Assembly (NCBI GenBank): GCA_903911805.1
Contig: CAIWET010000356.1
Coordinates: 1-8,418 of the forward strand
Length of the DNA stretch: 8,418 nucleotides
Origin: an uncultured Ignavibacteria bacterium
GTDB lineage: Bacteria; Bacteroidota; Ignavibacteria; Kapaibacteriales; UBA2268
Direction of reading: 5' to 3'
Below are positions 1 through 5,181 of the stretch, piece after piece. The notes below the pieces were generated by a model. It made no database searches. It was not told where the DNA came from and saw nothing but the letters and a program-made list of their open reading frames with translations. A program made the translations under genes and the position numbers. Each line of letters begins with the position of its first letter. Within the stretch, counting starts at the first letter, position 1.

Positions 1-31
1 CATAAAATGACAATAAAAATGAGTAAAAAGT

Positions 32-60
32 ATCAATTATTTAAAAATCAAATTATTTAA
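32..60. repeat. Short imperfect tandem repeat at the 3' end of the last receiver gene
   Basis: ATCAATTATTTAA (32-44) is followed after 2 nt by ATCAAATTATTTAA (47-60), identical apart from one extra A. The second copy carries the stop codon of the receiver gene (53-55). No terminator hairpin is seen between 1 and 52, so the minus-strand transcript may run out of the window. Confidence 0.6.
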
Positions 61-418
61 AAAGTACTTTATTTAAAGTTAACTTAAATAAATTGATATT
101 AATGGGTTTTGTAAGGAAACTATTAATTCCGCTTTCTAATATTTTTTCTTTTTCTGGATGGGTGGCAAAAGCAGTAACAATAATTACAGGAACATCCAAA
201 TAACCTTCAATCTTTCTTATTTCTTTATAAGTTTCTAAGCCATCAGGTCCATTTCCTAAATGTATATCTAGAACAATTGCATTATAAACTTGTTGATTTG
301 CAATTTTAATGGCTTCTTGATAATTCAGGGCAATTTCTAAATTGCATATTCCTTTAACAATAGCTTTGATAAGTTCGATATTTGAGAAATCATTTTCAAT
401 TAAAAGTATATTATGCAT
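53..418 (-). CDS. Single-domain response regulator (receiver only), second receiver of the operon
   Basis: A 121-aa CheY-like receiver with no output domain. Visible motifs are the acidic pocket E8-N9-D10 in ILLIEND, phospho-acceptor D51 in IVLDIHLG, switch T82 in IIVTAF, and the invariant lysine K104 in FLTKPI. The length is that of one receiver domain, so it should act as a phosphate carrier or protein-binding switch and not as a transcription factor. Position 9 is Asn where many receivers have a second acidic residue; ENDx variants are known, so this need not abolish function. It starts with ATG only 6 nt after the kinase stop, in the same frame, with no Shine-Dalgarno visible, so translation is probably coupled to the kinase. 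The DxxLGxGxDG pattern resembles receivers attached to or paired with PAS kinases. Inferred role: downstream phospho-acceptor of the adjacent kinase. Family assignment is firm; the specific pathway is unknown. Confidence 0.93.
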   Translation of the reverse strand: MHNILLIENDFSNIELIKAIVKGICNLEIALNYQEAIKIANQQVYNAIVLDIHLGNGPDGLETYKEIRKIEGYLDVPVIIVTAFATHPEKEKILESGINSFLTKPININLFKLTLNKVLFK

Positions 419-424
419 ATTTGA

Positions 425-3151
425 TTATTCTATTATTAAAAAAGTTAAACTTAACTCTGTACCAACATTAACTTTACTACTTAAAGAAATTGTACCGTGT
501 AATTTAGTTGCCATTTTTTGAGCAATAGTCAGTCCAAGACCAACTCCTTCGAAAGACCTATCAATTCCTTCACTTCCTTGCCTAAATGCTTCAAAAATGT
601 GTTTTGTCTGATTCTCTGATATACCAACACCAGTATCACAAACTTTTATAGTAGCGTAAGTTTCATCATCAATGACACTTTTAACTAACTCAATTTTTAT
701 AACTCCTACATTTGTATATTTCACAGAGTTATCAATAAGATTAAAAAGTATTTGTCCTAATAAATAATCGTCAAGATTGCAATAAATTTCTGGATCACAA
801 ACTTCCAATTCGAATTCTAATCCCTTATCATTTGCCATATCCTTGTAAGTAGGAGCATAATATTCTAATAATTTTGATAAATTAATTCGTTCAAAATTAA
901 CATACAAATTATTGGCCTCAATTTCTGCTAAAGTTAAGATGGAATTCAGTGTATTCATTAATCTTAAGCCGGATTTATTTATTAATTCCACCATTTCTTT
1001 ATTTTCATCGTCAAGATTGCTATCTTTTAAAAGATGTGAAAATCCCAAAATTCCATTCAAAGGAGTTCTTAACTCGTGACTTAAATTCCCTAAAATTACT
1101 GATTTCAAATGAGATGCTTCTTCTATTTTCTTTTTTGAAATAAGTAAATCGTTTTCAAATACTTTTCTGTCAGTTATATCTATTCCCGAGAATAAAAGTC
1201 CAAATATTTTATCTTCACCTTCAGTAAGCAAAACATTATGGAAGTAGATTGTCTTTTTTTGCTTATTTTTTGTATAAACATCAATCTCTATTTTTTTAAT
1301 TGAACGCTTGCCTTGTTTAATAAAATCCTCATAAAGAATTTTATATGATTCGGTAAATTCCCTATTATTAACTACATCAAGCCAATTCATTCCCATTAAC
1401 TCATTTTTGGTATATCCGAGTAATTCTATTCCTTTTCTGTTAATAGATAAAATTTTACCTTTAATATCTATCAATCCAATAATTACTTCTGAAATATCTA
1501 AAATTTGTTGAATTTGAAAGCGCTGAGTTTCTAATTTTGTTAATGCATTTTTTTCTGCTGTTATATCTTTATAACTTGTTATAAATTCTGAATTAGATAT
1601 TGGATAAACTGTTGTAAAAAAATATCTTTGCGTTAATGGATAAAACAATTCGAAGGTCTCAATTTTCTTATTTTTAATGACTCTTAAAAATATATCAAAA
1701 TAGAAAGGTTTTTCACCATCTTTTATTATTGGTTTAAATAGAACTTTTTTTTCATTAATTCCAAAATGCTTTTTGTAAATTGGATTAATTTCATTTATAA
1801 TAAAATTAATTGGATTACCATCTTCATCAAATAATATTTCATTATAAGCAATAGAATCATTTAATGAAAGAAATAGATTTCTAAATTTCAATTCAGAGAA
1901 TCTTAGTTTATCTTTATCTTGTATTCTTTCAATGGCCGTTGTTACTTGCTCTGCAATATATTCCATTGATTTTTTATTTTCTAAATTAAAAACAAGATTT
2001 GGATTATAACTTTGAATTACAATACAGCCAAAGACTTCTTTCTTAATTACTATAGGAATTCCCATCCAATGTTCAATATTTTCATTAAATGTGCTAATTT
2101 CATTTTTTTCTAACAATTCCAAAATATGGAATTTATTTACCATTAATGGAGATTTTGTTTTAAAAACAAAATCAATTAAACTCTTACCGTAAGATACAGT
2201 TTGAAAAGTTTCTTCATTAGAATCATAAATATTGGGGAAGGAAATCAATTGAGAAGATGGATGATTGATTGCAACAGTAAAATTATCAATATAAATCAAA
2301 TTTTTAATTGCCTGATGAACATTTTTGAATAAATCGTTGATATTATCAACAGTTGCCAACGACTCTGAAATATTATATAAAGTAGCTTTTATTTGTTCAT
2401 TTATTTTTAAATCATTAATATCGTAGATATATCCAGTATATCCAATTAATTCTTCAGCTGAATTATAAAGTGGTAAAATTTGCTCACTGATCCACCTATA
2501 TTCATTATTATGTGACAATAACCTATAAGTTCCTTTGAAGCATTGGTTATTCCTCATAGTCAAATGAAATCTTTGCTTATAGGCATCAATATCATCTGGA
2601 TATATATAATTTAATTTATTAAATTCTTCAGGCAAGAATTGATGTAATCCTAAATATTCTTTAAAAGATTTGTTACAGAAATTGATTTTTCCATTAATAT
2701 CAGACTCCCAAATAAGAGTTGGCGAATTATTGATAATTGTTTGAAATTTAATTTTATCAACAATTGAATTATAATATAATATATTTTCCTTTACTGACAG
2801 AATAACTATATTAATTAATTCTGGATAATTTGGAATTTTTGAAATATTTAATTCAACATCAAGTTGTAATTCGGAGTGTTTTGATTTATAAGAAATTTTT
2901 GAACTCATCAAACCTAAATTTTGATTTTTGAACTCGTTAATAATCCCTTCAAAATCTGGAAGTGATTTACAAATTTCAATTTTTATTAAGTCAGTTTTTG
3001 TTAAGTTAAAGAAACTAATAAATTTTTCATTAGCATAAATTACTTTAAAATCCTCATTAATGATAAAGTGAGCATCTGATATATTATTAGATAATGAATC
3101 TAAAAGAATCAATAATTCACTATATTTTATATTATCTGACTTCAAAATCAC
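425..3151 (-). CDS. Soluble PAS-PAS-GAF-PAS-PAS sensor histidine kinase
   Basis: A 908-aa sensor kinase with no membrane segment or signal peptide, so it should sense a cytoplasmic or diffusible signal. Domains in order: PAS about 13-120; PAS_3-like with PAC about 132-250 (ending YTGYIYDINDLK); GAF about 253-411 (HWMGIPIV core near 361-368); PAS about 420-535; PAS about 540-668 (LLGYTKNELMG, then SGIDITDRK); HisKA about 682-745; HATPase about 790-906. Catalytic features are complete: phospho-acceptor H692 in SHELRTPLNG with E693 beside it, N-box N804 and N808 in NLIDNSVKY, D839 in CDTGVGI, F-box FEAFRQG, and G-box GVGLGL (869-874). It autophosphorylates H692 from ATP, with the two flanking receivers as likely partners. 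The start is non-ATG: GTG at 3151 or TTG at 3145. The next Met is residue 82, inside the first PAS domain, so a later start would break a domain. The ligands of the PAS and GAF domains cannot be read from the sequence. Confidence 0.95.
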   Translation of the reverse strand: MILKSDNIKYSELLILLDSLSNNISDAHFIINEDFKVIYANEKFISFFNLTKTDLIKIEICKSLPDFEGIINEFKNQNLGLMSSKISYKSKHSELQLDVELNISKIPNYPELINIVILSVKENILYYNSIVDKIKFQTIINNSPTLIWESDINGKINFCNKSFKEYLGLHQFLPEEFNKLNYIYPDDIDAYKQRFHLTMRNNQCFKGTYRLLSHNNEYRWISEQILPLYNSAEELIGYTGYIYDINDLKINEQIKATLYNISESLATVDNINDLFKNVHQAIKNLIYIDNFTVAINHPSSQLISFPNIYDSNEETFQTVSYGKSLIDFVFKTKSPLMVNKFHILELLEKNEISTFNENIEHWMGIPIVIKKEVFGCIVIQSYNPNLVFNLENKKSMEYIAEQVTTAIERIQDKDKLRFSELKFRNLFLSLNDSIAYNEILFDEDGNPINFIINEINPIYKKHFGINEKKVLFKPIIKDGEKPFYFDIFLRVIKNKKIETFELFYPLTQRYFFTTVYPISNSEFITSYKDITAEKNALTKLETQRFQIQQILDISEVIIGLIDIKGKILSINRKGIELLGYTKNELMGMNWLDVVNNREFTESYKILYEDFIKQGKRSIKKIEIDVYTKNKQKKTIYFHNVLLTEGEDKIFGLLFSGIDITDRKVFENDLLISKKKIEEASHLKSVILGNLSHELRTPLNGILGFSHLLKDSNLDDENKEMVELINKSGLRLMNTLNSILTLAEIEANNLYVNFERINLSKLLEYYAPTYKDMANDKGLEFELEVCDPEIYCNLDDYLLGQILFNLIDNSVKYTNVGVIKIELVKSVIDDETYATIKVCDTGVGISENQTKHIFEAFRQGSEGIDRSFEGVGLGLTIAQKMATKLHGTISLSSKVNVGTELSLTFLIIE

Positions 3152-3160
3152 TCTTTTTTA
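3145..3160 (-). promoter_or_regulatory. Receiver-kinase junction with non-ATG kinase start
   Basis: On the minus strand the first receiver ends in TAA, followed by AAAAGA and then GTG. A TTG lies two codons further in, at 3145. The purine run is a weak ribosome-binding candidate. It sits directly against the GTG, but its GAG lies 5 nt before the TTG, which is better spacing, so the TTG at 3145 is a real alternative start. Reinitiation by ribosomes ending the receiver is the simplest mode of translation. Confidence 0.5.
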
Positions 3161-3511
3161 AATATTTTTAATTACATTAATCAATTTTCCGAATTCAGTA
3201 GATTTGTCAAAAAAGTAATCAGCCCCTTCTGTTAAGCTTTTATTTTTGTATTGTTCATTTGCAAAATTTGTGAGAATAATGACTTTAATATTTTCGGAAA
3301 CATCTTTAGTGAATTTAATTAGTTCAAAGCCGCTTCCACCAGGTATTCTAATATCTATTATGGCAATATCTGGAATTATTTTTTTAATCATTTCCTTGCC
3401 AGAATCCACATCGTAAGCCTCTTCAATACTTAATTCAACCCCGGAATTCAATAACAATCTCATTAAATTATTACGAATAAATTCCGAATCATCTATTATT
3501 ATAATTTTCAT
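3158..3511 (-). CDS. Single-domain response regulator (receiver only), first gene of the operon
   Basis: A 117-aa receiver domain alone. Motifs are D7-D8 in IIIIDDSEFIR, phospho-acceptor D53 in IAIIDIRIPGGSG, T81 in ILTNF, and K103 in YFFDKSTEF. The start is placed at the ATG at 3511 because MKIIIIDD is the canonical receiver N terminus. A TTG two codons upstream (3517) would only add two residues. The fold resembles the NarL/FixJ receiver class, but no helix-turn-helix follows: the frame stops 14 residues after K103. It is the promoter-proximal gene, with a TAnnTTTG box 34 nt upstream, and ends 6 nt before the kinase start in the same frame. Inferred role: phosphotransfer partner of the kinase, or a receiver that regulates it. 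The two receivers differ clearly in sequence, so this is not a recent duplication. Confidence 0.94.
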   Translation of the reverse strand: MKIIIIDDSEFIRNNLMRLLLNSGVELSIEEAYDVDSGKEMIKKIIPDIAIIDIRIPGGSGFELIKFTKDVSENIKVIILTNFANEQYKNKSLTEGADYFFDKSTEFGKLINVIKNI

Positions 3512-3544
3512 AAACAATTATATTATTAGTTAAAATACTTACTG

Positions 3545-3552
3545 CAAATATA
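3545..3552 (-). promoter_or_regulatory. Probable -7 box of the two-component operon
   Basis: On the minus strand this reads TATATTTG followed by CAG, an exact match to the Bacteroidota -7 consensus TAnnTTTG. It lies 34 nt before the ATG of the first receiver, implying a leader of roughly 25-30 nt. No TTG -33 element is visible at the usual spacing; the upstream DNA is an A/T tract instead. Confidence 0.55.
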
Positions 3553-3575
3553 CAAGTTCTTTGGAAATAAAAAAT

Positions 3576-3594
3576 AAAAAAAAATATTTTTTTT
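3576..3594. other. A-tract/T-tract in the divergent intergenic region
   Basis: Nine A, then TA, then eight T, forming an A8/T8 inverted repeat around 3 nt. It lies between the divergent promoter candidates of the kinase operon (3545-3552) and gcvT (3641-3648). Such tracts bend or stiffen DNA and can act as UP-like elements for both directions. It is too close to homopolymer, and lacks any G or C, to be called a terminator. Confidence 0.4.
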
Positions 3595-3640
3595 GTTACT
3601 AAATTAATTATTTTACTTAATTTTAATATTGATAAAAATG

Positions 3641-3648
3641 AATTTTTG
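3641..3648 (+). promoter_or_regulatory. Weak -7-like box upstream of gcvT
   Basis: AATTTTTG matches TAnnTTTG at all but the first position and ends 19 nt before the gcvT ATG. This offset is close to that of the exact box before lnt. No -33 TTG is present at the right spacing. A candidate only. Confidence 0.3.
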
Positions 3649-3667
3649 AAATTTAGGTTAGATTACA

Positions 3668-4759
3668 ATGAAAAAGACATTATTTTATGAAATGCATAAG
3701 AATGCTGGAGCCAAAATCGTAGAATTTGCCGGCTTTGAAATGCCTATCCAATACCCTCAAGGAATTCTTCACGAACATCACGTTGTTAGAAAAAATGTTG
3801 GTGTTTTTGATGTTACACATATGGGTGAATTTGAAGTTAAAGGCAAAGATGCTTTAAACTTTGTACAAAAAATTACAGTGAATGATGCTTCAAAATTAAC
3901 TGATGGAAAAGTTCAATACTCAGCAATGTGTCGCACTACGGGCGGTATTGTTGATGATTTACTTGTTTATCGTATAAGCGAAGATTTCTATATGTTAGTT
4001 GTTAATGGTGCTAATGTTGATAAAGATTGGGCTTGGGCTTGTGAAAACAATGTTGGGTTTGATATTACATTGACCAATGTTAGCGATGAAGTAAATCTTT
4101 TAGCAGTTCAAGGACCAGAATCATTAAAAACATTACAAAAATTAACTGATGTTGATATGAGTCCAATCGTTTATTATTCTTTTGTTCCTGGTACTTTAGC
4201 TGGACACGAAATGATTATTTCACGTACAGGTTATACTGGTGAACTTGGTTTTGAATTATATTTCAGAGGTGATTTGGCAGTGGCAGAACACGTTTGGAGT
4301 GAAATATTCAAAGCTGGTGAAGAATTTGGTATTGAACCAGTTGGTTTAGGTTGCAGAGACACTCTCAGATTAGAAAAAGGTTTTGCTCTTTATGGCAATG
4401 ATATCGACGAGAGCACAAATACTATCGAAGCAGGTCTTGGCTGGATAACAAAAGTTGACAAAGGCGAATTCAATGGTAAATCTGTTATAGTTGATGCTAA
4501 AACAAATGGAACTTCAAGAAAATTAGTTCCTTTTGTTGTTAATGCTGAAAGATTTATAGCTCGTCATCATTACAAAATTTTTGCTGATGGCAATGAAATC
4601 GGTTTTGTAACTAGTGGAAATCTCTCTCCAACTTTAGACAAACCTATTGGTATGGGATATGTTACAAAAGAATATTCAAAACTTGGTTCAAAAATCGAAA
4701 TTGAAGCAAGAGGAAAACTCTTCCCTGCAGAAGTTGTAAAATTACCATTTGTTAGCTAA
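3668..4759 (+). CDS. gcvT: Aminomethyltransferase, glycine cleavage system T protein
   Basis: A 363-aa, full-length T protein. It takes the aminomethyl group from the lipoyl arm of H protein and transfers the methylene carbon to tetrahydrofolate, giving 5,10-methylene-THF and ammonia in the cytoplasm. The sequence runs through the whole family signature: AGFEMPIQYP (21-30), GVFDVTHMGE (45-54), the acidic pair D96-D97 in GGIVDDLLVY that contains the catalytic aspartate, VVNGAN (111-116), LAVQGPES (145-152), RTGYTGELGFELY (186-198), LGCRDTLRLEKGFALYG (227-243), and the C-terminal barrel motif GFVTSGNLSP (312-321) with IGMGYV. Nothing is truncated. The start at 3668 gives the standard KKTLFYEMH opening. 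The P- and H-protein genes are not in this window, so the cleavage system is not fully clustered here. The gene is monocistronic: a terminator begins 28 nt after the stop. Its GC content looks higher than that of the kinase operon, as expected of a conserved housekeeping gene. Confidence 0.97.
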   Translation: MKKTLFYEMHKNAGAKIVEFAGFEMPIQYPQGILHEHHVVRKNVGVFDVTHMGEFEVKGKDALNFVQKITVNDASKLTDGKVQYSAMCRTTGGIVDDLLVYRISEDFYMLVVNGANVDKDWAWACENNVGFDITLTNVSDEVNLLAVQGPESLKTLQKLTDVDMSPIVYYSFVPGTLAGHEMIISRTGYTGELGFELYFRGDLAVAEHVWSEIFKAGEEFGIEPVGLGCRDTLRLEKGFALYGNDIDESTNTIEAGLGWITKVDKGEFNGKSVIVDAKTNGTSRKLVPFVVNAERFIARHHYKIFADGNEIGFVTSGNLSPTLDKPIGMGYVTKEYSKLGSKIEIEARGKLFPAEVVKLPFVS

Positions 4760-4787
4760 GAATAAATAATTTTGCTAAATTTATTAT

Positions 4788-4822
4788 AGAGGTAGTCTCA
4801 TTAGGGATTACCTCTTTTTTTT
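4788..4822 (+). terminator. Intrinsic terminator of gcvT
   Basis: A 12-bp stem, AGAGGTAGTCTC pairing with GGGATTACCTCT (two G-T wobbles), closes over the loop ATTA. A run of eight T (4815-4822) follows at once; its first T also closes the stem. This is a clear rho-independent terminator, 28 nt after the gcvT stop. Confidence 0.93.
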
Positions 4823-4870
4823 CAAATAAATTCCTTATTTAGTGAGATTGAGATTACCGAGATTTCTCAG

Positions 4871-4890
4871 ATAGTTTAATTTTAAACTAT
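4871..4890. repeat. Inverted repeat, possible operator
   Basis: Arms ATAGTTTAA and TTAAACTAT are perfect 9-nt complements separated by TT. The element contains only two G-C pairs and no T-run follows, so it is unlikely to be a terminator. It could be a binding site for a dimeric regulator of the downstream gene, about 220 nt ahead of that gene's promoter box, or chance in AT-rich DNA. Confidence 0.45.
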
Positions 4891-4915
4891 TAAAAGAAAG
4901 CTCTTTCAACAATAG

Positions 4916-4923
4916 TAATTTTG
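4916..4923 (+). promoter_or_regulatory. Orphan TAnnTTTG box
   Basis: TAATTTTG followed by CA is an exact -7 consensus match with the same TTTGCA extension seen at 3545 (minus) and 5107 (plus). It would transcribe towards the T9SS cargo gene with a leader of about 250 nt, or start a short transcript over the 25-codon ORF at 4936-5013. No -33 TTG is visible. Confidence 0.35.
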
Positions 4924-5106
4924 CAATTCATCATAATGGCAAAAAAAAATCAAATTATCTTCTACATTGTAAAAAATAATATAAAAAGTGTTGATTTAAC
5001 TACACAGTGTTGAATAATTGGCTTGGTTTTTGATTAATTTATATTAATAATTGTGTTAAAAAGCACATTTATAATAAAATTGTGAAACAATTTGAATAAA
5101 ATTTGG

Positions 5107-5114
5107 TATTTTTG
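5107..5114 (+). promoter_or_regulatory. Probable -7 box of the T9SS cargo gene
   Basis: TATTTTTG followed by CAT exactly matches TAnnTTTG. The nearest upstream TTG (5080-5082) is 24 nt away, slightly longer than the usual -33/-7 spacing. The implied leader to the start at 5182 is about 60 nt. Confidence 0.55.
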
Positions 5115-5171
5115 CATTGTATGTGTATTAAAATATTATTATAAGACTTAGAAAATGAAATTTAAAAATAT

Positions 5172-5176
5172 AGGAG
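5172..5176 (+). promoter_or_regulatory. Shine-Dalgarno that decides the cargo gene start
   Basis: AGGAG lies 5 nt before the ATG at 5182, ideal spacing. An in-frame ATG at 5155 has no such element. The AGGAG lies inside the longer reading frame, which argues that translation begins at 5182. Confidence 0.65.
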
Positions 5177-5181
5177 TTATT

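Larger units (their letters stand above)
4823..5106. other. AT-rich gene-free stretch with small repeats
   Basis: About 280 nt with no recognisable gene, between the gcvT terminator and the promoter of the T9SS cargo gene. Visible content: three GAGATT copies within 4843-4866; an inverted repeat at 4871-4890; an orphan TAnnTTTG box at 4916-4923 with a 25-codon ORF behind it (4936-5013); and AGTGTTGA twice (4987-4994 and 5006-5013) with an ACAC-A-GTGT palindrome overlapping the second copy. No tRNA, riboswitch or insertion sequence end was recognised. Confidence 0.6.

Noticed and set aside
1..3. Minus-strand ATG at the window edge as a gene start.
   Set aside because: One codon cannot support a gene and no ribosome-binding site precedes it; noted only as a possibility.
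767..1020. Exact 14-nt direct repeat ATCGTCAAGATTGC at 767-780 and 1007-1020, 240 nt apart.
   Set aside because: Both copies encode NLDD in frame within the kinase (residues 712-715 and 792-795). It looks like chance similarity in coding sequence and not a mobile or regulatory repeat.
949..1143. A 64-codon plus-strand frame inside the kinase gene.
   Set aside because: It lies wholly antisense to the HisKA region, which is strongly conserved. The product has no recognisable motif and there is no promoter box or ribosome-binding site.
3512..3517. Upstream TTG start for the first receiver.
   Set aside because: It adds only two residues before a canonical MKIIIIDD start, and no ribosome-binding site favours it.
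4871..4890. Inverted repeat as a second gcvT terminator.
   Set aside because: Weak A-T stem with no T-run after it, and a strong terminator already lies at 4788-4822.
4823..5106. Riboswitch (for example glycine type) near gcvT.
   Set aside because: The stretch lies downstream of gcvT and its terminator, and no conserved aptamer core was recognised; the 156 nt upstream of gcvT is too AT-rich and unstructured to hold one.
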